Assembly: GCF_002953255.1 (NCBI RefSeq)
Contig: NZ_CP026498.1
Coordinates: 5,347,888-5,411,887, forward strand
Origin: Streptomyces sp. CB01881
GTDB taxonomy: Bacteria; Actinomycetota; Actinomycetes; Streptomycetales; Streptomycetaceae
DNA length: 64,000 nt
Direction: 5' to 3'
In this document: in pieces, positions 41,497-48,978 of the stretch
Layout: every line of letters starts with the position of its first letter
How positions within the stretch are numbered: position 1 is the first letter of the stretch
The notes under the pieces: generated by a model
The model's input: only the letters and a program-made list of their open reading frames with translations
Database searches by the model: none
Told to the model about the DNA's origin: nothing
Made by a program: the position numbers and the translations under genes

Positions 41497-41534
41497 TGAT
41501 CGAACGGAGGGCGGAGCGGATCATTCCACAGCGG
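41497..41534 (-). promoter_or_regulatory. Shared upstream element of the beta-helix genes (copy 2)
   Basis: The second copy of the 38-base element described at 38964-39001, with two substitutions (A to G in GAAGG and in GCGAAG). It lies 62-99 bases before the proposed start of paralog 2. Confidence 0.6.
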
Positions 41535-41570
41535 ACCCGGCCACGCCAGCAGGATTCAGCCACCCACGGG

Positions 41571-41613
41571 GACGGCCCCGGTGCCGAGCGCGGGGCTCGG
41601 CACCGGGGCCGTC
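41571..41613 (-). terminator. Orphan copy of the beta-helix terminator
   Basis: The same hairpin as at 39075-39113, with the stem extended to 19 bases. It is not next to an intact beta-helix stop but follows the remnant at 41680-41721 on the minus strand, at a distance of about 67 bases. Confidence 0.75.
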
Positions 41614-41679
41614 GGGGGTACTGCCGGGAGCGCTGCCCGGGGTCCCGCCGGGGGTGCTGCGGGGGTGCTGCAGGGGTGG

Positions 41680-41721
41680 TCAGTACCGCTGGTAGCCGAA
41701 GACGTCGACCACGGGGTGCAT
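41680..41721 (-). pseudogene. 3' remnant of a third beta-helix/RLLDTR gene
   Basis: The minus strand reads MHPVVDVFGYQRY-stop, matching the C-terminal VHIVVDLFGYQAY of paralog 2 and VHLAVDLFGYQAY of paralog 1. An identical terminator hairpin follows at 41571-41613. Upstream of residue MHP the similarity stops and unrelated sequence with the SDR terminator begins. It is the truncated end of a third tandem copy. Confidence 0.8.
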
Positions 41722-41750
41722 CGCGGCGCCGCGAGACGCAACACCCGGCC

Positions 41751-41785
41751 GGAGTGGGAAGTCGGACCGGCCGACTTCCCACTCC
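41751..41785 (-). terminator. Terminator of the LOG-SDR operon
   Basis: A perfect 15-base stem GGAGTGGGAAGTCGG / CCGACTTCCCACTCC with a 5-base loop lies 20 bases after the SDR stop. Confidence 0.75.
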
Positions 41786-41804
41786 GCCGCTCGACTGCTG
41801 CGCC

Positions 41805-42494
41805 TCAGCGGCCCGGGCGGACGGTGATCTCGGTGATCTCGGCGTCGCGCGAGGCGTCGAGCGCGGCGAGGACCGCCTTCGCCACCGACTCCGGGTCGAT
41901 CCACCTGTCGGCGTCGTACGCCTTGCCCTCCTGCTGGTGCACCTTGACCTGCATCGCCGTGGCGGTGCGGCCCGGGTACACCGAGGTGACGCGGACGCCG
42001 TGGGCGTGCTCCTCCTGGCGCAGCGAGTCGGCGAGCGCCCTCAGCCCGTGCTTGCTCGCCGCGTACGCCGACCACTCGGCGTGGGCGTTGAGGCCGGCGC
42101 CGGAGTTCACGAAGACGACGTGGCCCTTGACCAGCCGCAGCGAGGGCAGCAGCAGCCGGGTCAGCTCGGCGGGCGCGACCAGGTTGACGTTCAGGGTCTC
42201 CTGCCAGGCCTTGACCGGCAGTTCGCCGACCTGGCCGAGCTCGACCACGCCCGCGACGTGCAGGAGGGAGTCCAGCTCGACGGGCAGTGCCTGGTGACCG
42301 AAGGCCCAGGAGAGCTTGGCCGGGTCCTTGAGGTCCCCGACCAGGGTGTTCGCCCCGGGGAAGCGCTCGCGCAGCTCCGCGGCCCGGCGGGCGTCGCGGG
42401 CCAGCAGCCAGAGGTCGTCCCCGCGCTCGGCGAGGCGTTCGGCGAGGACGGCGCCGATGCCGGAGCCCGCGCCGGTGATCAGATGTGCAGCCAT
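41805..42494 (-). CDS. Short-chain dehydrogenase/reductase
   Basis: A 229-residue SDR. The cofactor motif is LITGAGSGIGAVLAERLAER and the catalytic set is NSGAGLNAHAEWSAYAASK (Ser, Tyr-x3-Lys). The D-L-K after VGD suggests NAD(P) binding typical of classical SDRs. The substrate cannot be read from the sequence. It starts 13 bases after the LOG-family gene, so the two form an operon. ATG 42494 is the only sensible start. Confidence 0.88.
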   Translation of the reverse strand: MAAHLITGAGSGIGAVLAERLAERGDDLWLLARDARRAAELRERFPGANTLVGDLKDPAKLSWAFGHQALPVELDSLLHVAGVVELGQVGELPVKAWQETLNVNLVAPAELTRLLLPSLRLVKGHVVFVNSGAGLNAHAEWSAYAASKHGLRALADSLRQEEHAHGVRVTSVYPGRTATAMQVKVHQQEGKAYDADRWIDPESVAKAVLAALDASRDAEITEITVRPGR

Positions 42495-42507
42495 GGTCCG
42501 GATCCTC

Positions 42508-43032
42508 TCAGGCCTTGAGCTGCTCGAAGACCTGCGCGGGGGTGTCGGCGAAGGTGATCAGGTCGCCGAGCGGGCGCGGCAGGAAGCCCTCGGCGTCCAT
42601 GCGCTCCAGCTGGGTGCGCATGCCGCCGTAGAAGCCCTCGGTGTCGAGGACGACCACCGGCTTGTCGAACATCCCGTGCTTCTTGAGCTCCAGCACCTCG
42701 GTGACCTCGTCGAGGGTGCCGAGACCGCCGACCAGGACGACGATCGCGTCCGCCCGGGCCGCCAGCTCGGCCTTCCGCTCCGCGAGGTCCCGCGTCATGA
42801 CCAGCTCGTCGGCACCGACGTACCCCTTGTGCTTCAGCATGTCGACCATGACGCCGACCAGCCGGCCGCCGGCCTCCTTCACGCCGTCCGCGAGCAGCCC
42901 CATCAGGCCGGCGTTGGAGCCGCCCCAGACCAGGGTGTGCCCGCCCTCCCCGAGCAGCCGGGCGAATTCGGCGGCAGGGCCGGTGTAGCGGTCGTCGAGG
43001 GAGTACGCGGAGCAGAAGACAGTGATGTTCAT
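42508..43032 (-). CDS. LOG-family protein (TIGR00730)
   Basis: A 174-residue Rossmann protein of the lysine-decarboxylase-like/LOG family. Several members release free cytokinin bases from their nucleotides. The motifs are WGGSNAGLMGLLADG and VLVGGLGTLDEVTEV. In most active LOG enzymes the second reads PGGxGTxxE, so the Pro is Val here, which is a feature to note. ATG 43032 starts at the conserved NITVFCSAY; the absence of a ribosome site suggests a leaderless message. It is followed by the SDR gene at 13 bases. Confidence 0.85.
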   Translation of the reverse strand: MNITVFCSAYSLDDRYTGPAAEFARLLGEGGHTLVWGGSNAGLMGLLADGVKEAGGRLVGVMVDMLKHKGYVGADELVMTRDLAERKAELAARADAIVVLVGGLGTLDEVTEVLELKKHGMFDKPVVVLDTEGFYGGMRTQLERMDAEGFLPRPLGDLITFADTPAQVFEQLKA

Positions 43033-43091
43033 AGTGCGATCTGGTCTATCACGCCCGGACACCCCCGCCCACCGCCTTTCCGCTCGGAGCG

Positions 43092-43649
43092 TCAGTCACC
43101 GTACGGCACGAGATCCGCCAGGCTCAGCGAGAAGCCGAAGGGCTCCGGGATGCCGATCGCGTCGCCGAACTTCCGGTCGCTGCGGGTGTGGTACCGGTCG
43201 TGGTTCGGCTCGGAGAACAGCGTCACCGTCTGCTGGCGCGGGTCCACGATCAGATAGAGCGGGATGCGCATGACGGCGTAGTCGTGCAGCTTGTCCATCC
43301 AGTCGTTGCCCGGATTGGACGGCGAGACGATCTCCACGGCGATCAGGGCCTCCGCGGCAGGGGCCTTGTTGCCCGGCTGGGAGAGGACGTCCACGGGAAG
43401 GTAGGTCAGGTCCGGCTCGCGCCCCTTGGAGACGTCCGGGCTGACGATTTCACTCCGCTCGCTGGGGAGATAGCCGTCGGGGGCGTGCCGCTCGAACTGC
43501 CTGCGCACCTGGGCCACGTTGAGCTGGTGGATGTTCGACGGTGACGCCTGCATGATCAGCGTGTCACCGGACCATTCGATGCGGACGCCTTCGGGGGCGA
43601 TCCGCTCCAGCTCCTCGACGAAGTCGCGGTGCTGCTCGTAGAAGGTCAT
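43092..43649 (-). CDS. Uma2-family endonuclease-like protein
   Basis: A 185-residue Uma2/DUF820 protein with the PD-(D/E)XK core EPDLTYLPVDV, IAVEIVSPSNPGNDWMDKLHDY and YLIVDPRQQTVTLFS. ATG 43649 is chosen because GGAGAGGACGGC precedes it. The reading frame is nevertheless open further upstream and joins that of the broken Nudix gene without a stop. The C-terminus IPEPFGFSLSLADLV matches the Uma2 protein at 3741-4310. The function is unknown. Confidence 0.8.
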   Translation of the reverse strand: MTFYEQHRDFVEELERIAPEGVRIEWSGDTLIMQASPSNIHQLNVAQVRRQFERHAPDGYLPSERSEIVSPDVSKGREPDLTYLPVDVLSQPGNKAPAAEALIAVEIVSPSNPGNDWMDKLHDYAVMRIPLYLIVDPRQQTVTLFSEPNHDRYHTRSDRKFGDAIGIPEPFGFSLSLADLVPYGD

Positions 43650-44167
43650 GCCGTCCTCTCCGGAGGGTTCCTCGGACATCATCGGCGGTTGCGCATCCGA
43701 CGGCCACCAGCCAAGCACGCGCCGGCCGTCGTGGGTACGGATGCGGATGCCCGGTGCGGCGTCGTCCCGAAGCGCGTCCAGCAGGCGCACGGCGTAGACC
43801 TCGGCCATGCGGTCGGACACCTCGGCCGGCGTGAGCCAGGCGACGGCGGTCGACTCGGCCGAGAGCTGCTCGGTCCCGCCCTTGGGGTGGCAGCGGAAGA
43901 CCAGGGCGACGACTCCACGGTTGATGTTCTTGTAGACGCCGGTCAGCCGGTCGACTGCGACCTTGATCCCCGTCTCCTCGTAGACCTCCCGGCGCACCCC
44001 GTCCTCGATGGATTCGGTCAGCTCCAGCACTCCCCCCCCGGAGGCTCCCAGGTGCCGTTGTCGGCCCGGCGGATCGCCAGTACCCGGCCGTCCTCGCGCA
44101 CCACCGCTCCCGCGACGGACACCGAGTGGAGCGGCGTTGACCGGGGCGGTCCGGCACGGTCACTCAT
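43650..44167 (-). pseudogene. Nudix hydrolase with a frameshift in the Nudix box
   Basis: The first part, from ATG 44167, reads MSDRAGPPRSTPL...GTWEPPGGE and then meets a stop. The rest of the domain continues in the next frame as VLELTESIEDGVRREVYEETG. Adding one base to the run of eight Gs (44032-44039, as C on plus) restores a perfect Nudix box G-x5-E-x7-REVYEETGI exactly across the junction. The repaired frame runs without a stop into the Uma2 gene. It is either a real pseudogene, a phase-variable tract or an assembly error. The start overlaps the end of the upstream gene (ATGAGTGA). Confidence 0.75.
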
Positions 44168-45131
44168 GCGCAGCAGGATAGAAGCTCCGGGCCGCGCGGG
44201 CATGTCGGCCCGAGAGGTCACCCAGGACGGCCACCAGGCCGGCGGCGAGACGGTCCGCCGGGGTGGCAGCGCGGGCACTCTCCGACCGGTGGGACGCCAG
44301 GCGGGCGGCGAGCCAGCCCGGGGACGCCCAGCCGTCCCGGAGGGCCGTGATGGTGACCCGGCGCAGCAGGTCGTCCTCCGGGACGACGCGGGCGGGCCCC
44401 TGGAGGTCGGGCGGCAGGTGCTCGATCATCCGCTCCCAGGCCGTGGGGTCGGGCAGCGGCCGTACCGGCGCGGGCCGTTCGCCCGCGCGCGGAGTGGTAC
44501 CTGTCACCACAACAGCAACCATCTGCCTTTCCTGGTAAGGGACTTCCTGGTTCTGTCCGCACATGCGGAGCTTCGAGCCTTCACGTGCGGACTCGCCCGA
44601 ATCCGCAGGTGCGGACTTCCGCTCACCGCAGCACGGCCTCGGCAGCACCGCACGTGCGGACTTCACCGGCTCCGCATGTGCGGACTTACCGGCGTCGCAG
44701 CGGAGTTGCTCCTGCTTGACCCGCCGGGCGTCGGCGCGCAGGACGGCAAGGGCGGCATCCCAGTCGGGGACGCCGCCCAGGGGCATGGTGACGGCGTAGC
44801 CGCGCACGCGGGCGCCGGAAGGGCCGTGGACGAGGGCCAGGACCCCGGCGGCCTCGGCGGCGCGGTAGAAGCCGGGGACGGAGTCCTTGGAGACCCGGCA
44901 GGCGCGGGAGAACCAGAGGTTGGAGGGTGGGCAGTGGAGGTTGGTCCCGTCCGCGTCGGCCTTCTGCGCGGCGTGCATGAGGAAGAGGACGAAGGACGAC
45001 CCGAGGGACTTCCAGGGCCCGCCGGTCGGGACGCTCTGCATCCACTGCCCGACGCGGATCCGGAACTCATTCGCGGGTGGGGTGCCGGTGGGCCGGGCGA
45101 GGGCAAGGGCTTCGGTGGTGACGACGTGCAC
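44160..45131 (-). CDS. Hypothetical protein with winged-helix-like N-terminus and KSAxA repeats
   Basis: A 323-residue protein not assigned to a family. Residues ~25-110 (FRIRVGQWMQSVPTGGPWK, SNLWFSRACRVSKDSVPGFY, RAAEAAGVLALVHGPSGARV) look like a winged-helix DNA-binding fold. Residues ~145-200 contain repeated K-S-A-x-A units encoded by an array of palindromes. The C-terminal ~100 residues are helical (PTAWERMIEHLPPDLQG). GTG 45131 is preferred because GAAAGG lies upstream; ATG 45182 is possible. Its stop overlaps the Nudix start. It lies in the regulatory island next to a methyltransferase and an XRE regulator. Confidence 0.7.
   Translation of the reverse strand: MHVVTTEALALARPTGTPPANEFRIRVGQWMQSVPTGGPWKSLGSSFVLFLMHAAQKADADGTNLHCPPSNLWFSRACRVSKDSVPGFYRAAEAAGVLALVHGPSGARVRGYAVTMPLGGVPDWDAALAVLRADARRVKQEQLRCDAGKSAHAEPVKSARAVLPRPCCGERKSAPADSGESAREGSKLRMCGQNQEVPYQERQMVAVVVTGTTPRAGERPAPVRPLPDPTAWERMIEHLPPDLQGPARVVPEDDLLRRVTITALRDGWASPGWLAARLASHRSESARAATPADRLAAGLVAVLGDLSGRHARAARSFYPAAHE
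44556..44684. repeat. Array of five 14-bp TCCGCAnnTGCGGA-like palindromes
   Basis: Palindromes occur at 44556 (TCCGCACATGCGGA), 44578 (half degraded, CCTTCACGTGCGGA), 44602 (TCCGCAGGTGCGGA), 44647 (ACCGCACGTGCGGA) and 44671 (TCCGCATGTGCGGA). Their spacings are 22, 24, 45 and 24 bases, near multiples of two helical turns. All lie inside the 44160-45131 gene and encode its K-S-A-x-A repeats. Confidence 0.8.
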
Positions 45132-45239
45132 GTTCAGCCTTTCGTGGCCGATATGCGAGCCGGACGACAGCCCTGCTGGCATACTGGCCGTGGTGATAAG
45201 TGCGTGCGCCGGAACCGCCAAGTTACAGACGCATGCAGG

Positions 45240-45271
45240 AATGGCCACCGCCCAACTGGGCGGTGGCCATT
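45240..45271 (-). terminator. Terminator after the methyltransferase gene
   Basis: A perfect 14-base stem AATGGCCACCGCCC / GGGCGGTGGCCATT with loop AACT lies in the gap between the methyltransferase stop (45408) and the next minus-strand gene. Confidence 0.75.
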
Positions 45272-45407
45272 GCAGTTTACGCCGATAGAGCAGCGGATTT
45301 GACGGACAGTCATAGATTCACTGCGGTGAGTGCTCATGCGAGGAGCCAAGACCTCATCCCGCAGAAGCAGCGAAGCTCAGGAGCAGCGCCCCGCGGGCTC
45401 CCCCGGC

Positions 45408-46226
45408 CTACCGTCGGCAGACCAAGAGGCCACCGAGGCAAGCGATCTTGAATGATCCCTTCTCCGCGATCGTGTCGGCGGCGATGTCGTGCGCCCGGCC
45501 GACGGTTTCCCGGAAGGGGACGCCGCACTGCTCGGCCCACGCTTCATAGGAGGCCAGGTGGGCTACGAGCGGGGCGGGGTCGGTGACCTCGATGATGCCG
45601 GGCAGCTCTCGGACCCGGACCTCGCCGAACACCGCCCCGAGGTAGTCGGGTGCCTTCTCCAGGGAGAATCGTGAGCTGAGGGAGACCCGCTCTGGCCCCA
45701 CCGGGATGCCCAGGACGTCACCTGCGGCTCTCTTCCAAAGCTGGTCGAGTTCGCGCTTGTCGGTGTCGCTGTTGGTCGATACGAGGAGCGTGCCCTCAGG
45801 ATTGAGGACACGAGCAAGGTCGTTGATCGTGGCCTCGATGTCGCCAACGTGGTACAGCATGTGCAAGGCCAGGACGGCGTCGGCGCTGCCGTCCGCGAAG
45901 GGCAGCGCCTGGGCATCGGCGACAAGTGCAGGCTTCTCCACCTCTGCGAGGATGCCGGCCGAGATATCCACGCCCACGACCCGCAAGTCGGGACGATCCC
46001 TGTGCAGGCGGCTGACGAACTTGCCGTTGCCGCAACCGACGTCCAGCACGGTCCCACTGGCATCAGCCAATTCCTCGACAACTATCCCGGGCAGGTCGTA
46101 CTGCGGCTGCTGCCATCGGTAGATCGACTGGCGTGCGGCCAGGTGGCGTCCATCGGCGTATGCACTGTGAGTGAGAACCGCCTTGTCGGCGATTGCGGCG
46201 TCCTGCTGTGCGGCATTGCTCGTCAC
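45408..46226 (-). CDS. Class I SAM-dependent methyltransferase
   Basis: A 272-residue Rossmann methyltransferase. The SAM motif is VLDVGCGNGKFVSRLHRDRP, then VGVDISAG, then ALPFADGSADAVLALHMLYH, as in the UbiE/Methyltransf_11 family. RVLNPEGTLLVSTNS follows. The substrate is unknown. GTG 46226 overlaps the stop of the XRE regulator in a GTGA junction, so the two are translationally coupled and co-regulated. The codon choice is less GC-biased than in the core genes around it. Confidence 0.85.
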   Translation of the reverse strand: MTSNAAQQDAAIADKAVLTHSAYADGRHLAARQSIYRWQQPQYDLPGIVVEELADASGTVLDVGCGNGKFVSRLHRDRPDLRVVGVDISAGILAEVEKPALVADAQALPFADGSADAVLALHMLYHVGDIEATINDLARVLNPEGTLLVSTNSDTDKRELDQLWKRAAGDVLGIPVGPERVSLSSRFSLEKAPDYLGAVFGEVRVRELPGIIEVTDPAPLVAHLASYEAWAEQCGVPFRETVGRAHDIAADTIAEKGSFKIACLGGLLVCRR

Positions 46227-47545
46227 GTGACCGGCTCCGAAGGGCTCGTGAGTGCTGGGCGAGAGCAGACTTCTCTGACATTCTCCCGGAGGCTCAGGAT
46301 CAATGGGGAGCCCGCATAGACAGGCTGGGCGAGACGGGCACTCAGTGCGCAGAGACGAGTGGAGATACTTGCAGTCCGCCGGTCCGGTGAGGCATCGAGC
46401 ACAACCGAGAGCTTCTCCTGGACCCCGCCGAAGTCCCCTTGCGCGAGATGGGCATTGGCAAGGTCGAGGCGGGCAGCCAGCAGGTCGCCGGAGGACTGTT
46501 CGCTCTGGGGTGCAGTCTCGTACAAGGCGATAGCCATGGACGATGCCTCAACGGCTTGGTCCACGTTCAGACGGCTGCCCAGGGCCAGGAAGGCGGTACC
46601 TGCGTAAGTCCACTGCTTGGCCTCAGGGAACGTGAACACGCCGGGGAGATCCACGACAGCTGAGGCCTCATTCCGTGCAGCCGCCGCTGCCCGAACCGCT
46701 CGCAACGCGCTTGCGTTGTCGCCCAACGCGGCGGCGGCGCGGGCTTCAAGGCTGAGCAGACGGGCCGCGATGGTCCCGCCATCCGCGTACGGCAGTCCGG
46801 ATCTCGCAACCTCAGCGGCCTCGCGGTGGTTCTGCTGCCAGTAGGCGATCAGAGACTGGACGGATCTGACCCAGGCCCGAAGCCCGTTGTGGCCGGCGGA
46901 TTCCGCGCAGCGCCACGCAGTACGCGAGTGTGTGGCTGCGGCCCCGTACTGGCCAAGGTCAAGGGCTACGTGAGTGGCCAGCCCGCAGAGGCGTCCAGCC
47001 TGCAAGTACAGGTGGCCTGCCTGGTAAGGCTGTTGGCGCCCTCCGAGTAACTCGAAGACCGCTCGCCGCAGGGATCCGATCTCGTGGAAGATCTCGGGGA
47101 CGGGCTTGCTGACGTAGTCCGCCGCCAGTCGGGCAATGTCCGCGTCGATTTGTTCCAACAGTGTGTCGTCCACATTGGAAGCGCTCACACTGCGAAGAAA
47201 GATCGCGGACTCCTCCGCATCCGCCGCCACCGCGGCAATTATCGAACGATCATCTGGGCTGATGCGCTGGTTGGGCTCGCGGGCGGCGCCCTCGTCTGTC
47301 TCGCTGTGGGTGCGTGCGACTGCTTCAACCGGCGCCGGCGCCGCCGATAGCAGAGCCGCCAGCTGATCAACCGAGACCTTGAGCGCGCGAGCGAGCTTCG
47401 GCCGCATCCAGGGCTGCGGCGTGCTTCTGCCGGTCTCCCACCGTCCCACGGTCGTACGGTCGACCTGAACAGCTTCAGCCAGCGATTCCTGGGTATGGCC
47501 GACGGCCTCCCTGCGCTGGACGAACTGATGCCTCTTGGATGCCAT
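46223..47545 (-). CDS. XRE-family regulator with TPR-like C-terminus
   Basis: A 440-residue protein. The N-terminal Cro/XRE helix-turn-helix (~5-60, FVQRREAVGHTQESLAEAVQ then DRTTVGRWETGRSTPQPW) is followed by a long all-helical region with repeated A-rich TPR-type helices. This is a common Streptomyces regulator class. ATG 47545 has GGGAGGGG upstream. Codon 166 is TTA (47050-47048), so translation depends on the bldA leucyl-tRNA. It is coupled to the methyltransferase gene and divergent from the ATPase/Gly-rich-peptide operon, which it may control. Confidence 0.88.
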   Translation of the reverse strand: MASKRHQFVQRREAVGHTQESLAEAVQVDRTTVGRWETGRSTPQPWMRPKLARALKVSVDQLAALLSAAPAPVEAVARTHSETDEGAAREPNQRISPDDRSIIAAVAADAEESAIFLRSVSASNVDDTLLEQIDADIARLAADYVSKPVPEIFHEIGSLRRAVFELLGGRQQPYQAGHLYLQAGRLCGLATHVALDLGQYGAAATHSRTAWRCAESAGHNGLRAWVRSVQSLIAYWQQNHREAAEVARSGLPYADGGTIAARLLSLEARAAAALGDNASALRAVRAAAAARNEASAVVDLPGVFTFPEAKQWTYAGTAFLALGSRLNVDQAVEASSMAIALYETAPQSEQSSGDLLAARLDLANAHLAQGDFGGVQEKLSVVLDASPDRRTASISTRLCALSARLAQPVYAGSPLILSLRENVREVCSRPALTSPSEPVT

Positions 47546-47929
47546 CCGACCCCTCCCCGTATACGCAGGTTCGTCCGTAGCCAAAACTCGCCAGGTCATC
47601 CCCGGGGTTGCAGCATGGACGCCTCAGCGCCGCAGCAATTCTGCTCTGGTTCATCGTCTTTGAAAGCGGTTCTGTATAGCCCTGCCGGTGAATCCAGATG
47701 CGGATCGGCTCGCTGCCGTCCTCGCCCTGGTGAAAGGTTCGTACTCATGTCCGTCACCACTCGCCAAGCCATGAGGGCGGATACGAGCCAGGGCACGGCA
47801 TGGCTCAGAAAATCGTAGTTCCGTCGCGCCTTCCCGTGGTCACGAACGGCCAGATCTCAGCCGTATCGGGGACTACATCCCCGTGACTCCGACCAGTGCA
47901 CACGCCATATCTCCCCCTTTGGAGCCGTC
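47546..47929. other. Divergent intergenic region of the regulatory island
   Basis: These 384 bases separate the XRE gene (minus) from the ATPase gene (plus) and must contain both promoters. They are less GC-rich than flanking DNA. A 23-codon frame at 47747-47818 (MSVTTRQAMRADTSQGTAWL...) with GAAAGG upstream is the only small open frame of note, and it is not convincing. No operator could be defined. Confidence 0.4.
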
Positions 47930-48364
47930 ATGTTGCGCGCGTTGCTGGAGGCCCACACGCCTCCCGAAGCCGGATCAACGTCGCTTCCAGCCGCGCAGGA
48001 AGCGCAGCTGCCCTACAAGCCTCAGTCGGTCGGCCAGGCCCGGCGGCTGGTTCGCGAGGCGCTGACGGCGTGGGGGTTGGGCCACCTGATCGACACCGCC
48101 GCGTTGGTCACCAGTGAGCTGGTGACCAACGCCGCCAAGACCGGCTGTCAGCTCCTCATGACCGTCACCGTCGAGCGCATCGCCAAGGCGACCGTCCGCG
48201 TCTCGGTGCGGGACGGGTCGCGGGCCCTTCCCGTGTTAATCCAGGCTTCCGACGACGACGAGGGCCACCGAGGCCTGAGCCTCGTCCATCGGCTCACCGG
48301 CGGCCGGTGGGGAGTCACCGTCGAGCCGCTCGGCAAGGTCGTCCATGCCGACATCGCTCGGTGA
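47930..48364 (+). CDS. Anti-sigma-factor-like ATP-binding protein (HATPase)
   Basis: A 144-residue RsbW/SpoIIAB-type GHKL ATPase. After a ~30-residue leader it shows ARRLVREALTAWGL and VTSELVTNAAKTG (the N box, ~63-72), then VSVRDGSRALPVL (G1 box) and DDDEGHRGLSLVHRLTGGRWGV (G2 region). These proteins bind sigma factors or anti-sigma antagonists. Codon 103 is TTA (48236-48238), a bldA-dependent codon. The 3' end overlaps the next gene in a GTGA junction. It is the first gene of a plus-strand set that ends with the methyltransferase. Confidence 0.85.
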   Translation: MLRALLEAHTPPEAGSTSLPAAQEAQLPYKPQSVGQARRLVREALTAWGLGHLIDTAALVTSELVTNAAKTGCQLLMTVTVERIAKATVRVSVRDGSRALPVLIQASDDDEGHRGLSLVHRLTGGRWGVTVEPLGKVVHADIAR

Positions 48365-48504
48365 CCGAACTGCCCGCGGCCCAGCGCCCCAACGATGTCG
48401 AAGCCGTCGAACCACTCCGTGTCTGGACCGCCTGCGCCGTGTCGGTGACCGCCCTGCTGCACCTCGCCGCAGCCGCGCTCGTGCTGACCACGCGCTCCCA
48501 CTGA
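48361..48504 (+). CDS. Small single-span membrane peptide (47 aa)
   Basis: A 47-residue protein starting at GTG 48361, which overlaps the previous stop by four bases. Residues ~1-20 are charged (MTELPAAQRPNDVEAVEPLR), and residues ~22-43 (VWTACAVSVTALLHLAAAAL) form one membrane span. No family is recognised. Tight coupling to the ATPase gene is the main support. Confidence 0.65.
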   Translation: MTELPAAQRPNDVEAVEPLRVWTACAVSVTALLHLAAAALVLTTRSH

Positions 48505-48577
48505 ACTCCCGCCCGTGCCGCCGGGCCGGCGGCACGGGCGGGGCGCCACCACCCGACCAACCGAACGGATCACCACC

Positions 48578-48688
48578 ATGGCCACCCCGCACCCCCGCCG
48601 CCCGCCCCCTCCTCCCGGGCAGGTCAACCCGGCAATAGGCAGTAGCCCTATCGGGTCCCGCCACCCGAGAACAGGCAATCCCCAGTGA
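48578..48688 (+). CDS. Possible Pro-rich small peptide (36 aa)
   Basis: A 36-residue frame from ATG 48578 with a Pro-rich start (MATPHPRRPPPPPGQVNP) and no good ribosome site. Several codons (ATA, AGT, AGA, ACA, AAT) are unusual for this genome. Its stop overlaps a GTG at 48685 that would open a longer 97-residue version of the next gene. Support is weak. Confidence 0.3.
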   Translation: MATPHPRRPPPPPGQVNPAIGSSPIGSRHPRTGNPQ

Positions 48689-48828
48689 CAGCGGGACCAT
48701 CCCCGCGGGCGGTCGCGCGCCCTCGGGGAGCCGCCGCCCGGCATTCCTCCCGGAGGATGCGAGAGGTGGCCATGCAACACCTCGGCAGGCGACCGCCTGC
48801 CGGCCAAACCAGCACGGAGGTACGGGAC

Positions 48829-48978
48829 ATGGGCAAGCGCGGAGGCGGCTCCGGCGACGGCAAGGGCGGCGGGCAGCAGGACGACAGCAACAAGGGCGCC
48901 GGCCACGGCGGCGGCGGTTCGGACGAGGGCGGCAACACCTCCGACGGCCAGAGCCCGGCGGGCGGCGGCGGTAAGTGA
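48829..48978 (+). CDS. Gly-rich small peptide, candidate modified-peptide precursor (49 aa)
   Basis: A 49-residue peptide starting at ATG 48829 with GGAGGT at ideal spacing. It is extremely Gly-rich, hydrophilic and without Cys. Asp residues are at 10, 18, 19, 32 and 39, two of them followed by Gly (D10-G11, D39-G40). Its stop overlaps the GTG of the isoaspartyl-methyltransferase-like gene in a GTGA junction, so the two are translationally coupled. An in-frame ATG at 48772 would add 19 residues and a GTG at 48685 would add 48. The pairing resembles RiPP systems in which such enzymes convert Asp to aspartimide. That is an inference, and the peptide has no recognised family. Confidence 0.65.
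   Translation: MGKRGGGSGDGKGGGQQDDSNKGAGHGGGGSDEGGNTSDGQSPAGGGGK

Noticed and set aside
44556..44684. parS sites for ParB
   Set aside because: The TCCGCAnnTGCGGA palindromes do not match the actinomycete parS sequence TGTTTCACGTGAAACA.
47747..47818. Small 23-aa gene
   Set aside because: There is only a modest ribosome site, no recognised family and no coupling to a neighbour.
48685..48828. Longer 97-aa version of the Gly-rich peptide
   Set aside because: The GTG start overlaps a doubtful frame, and the strong GGAGGT site is placed for ATG 48829. It is kept only as an alternative start.
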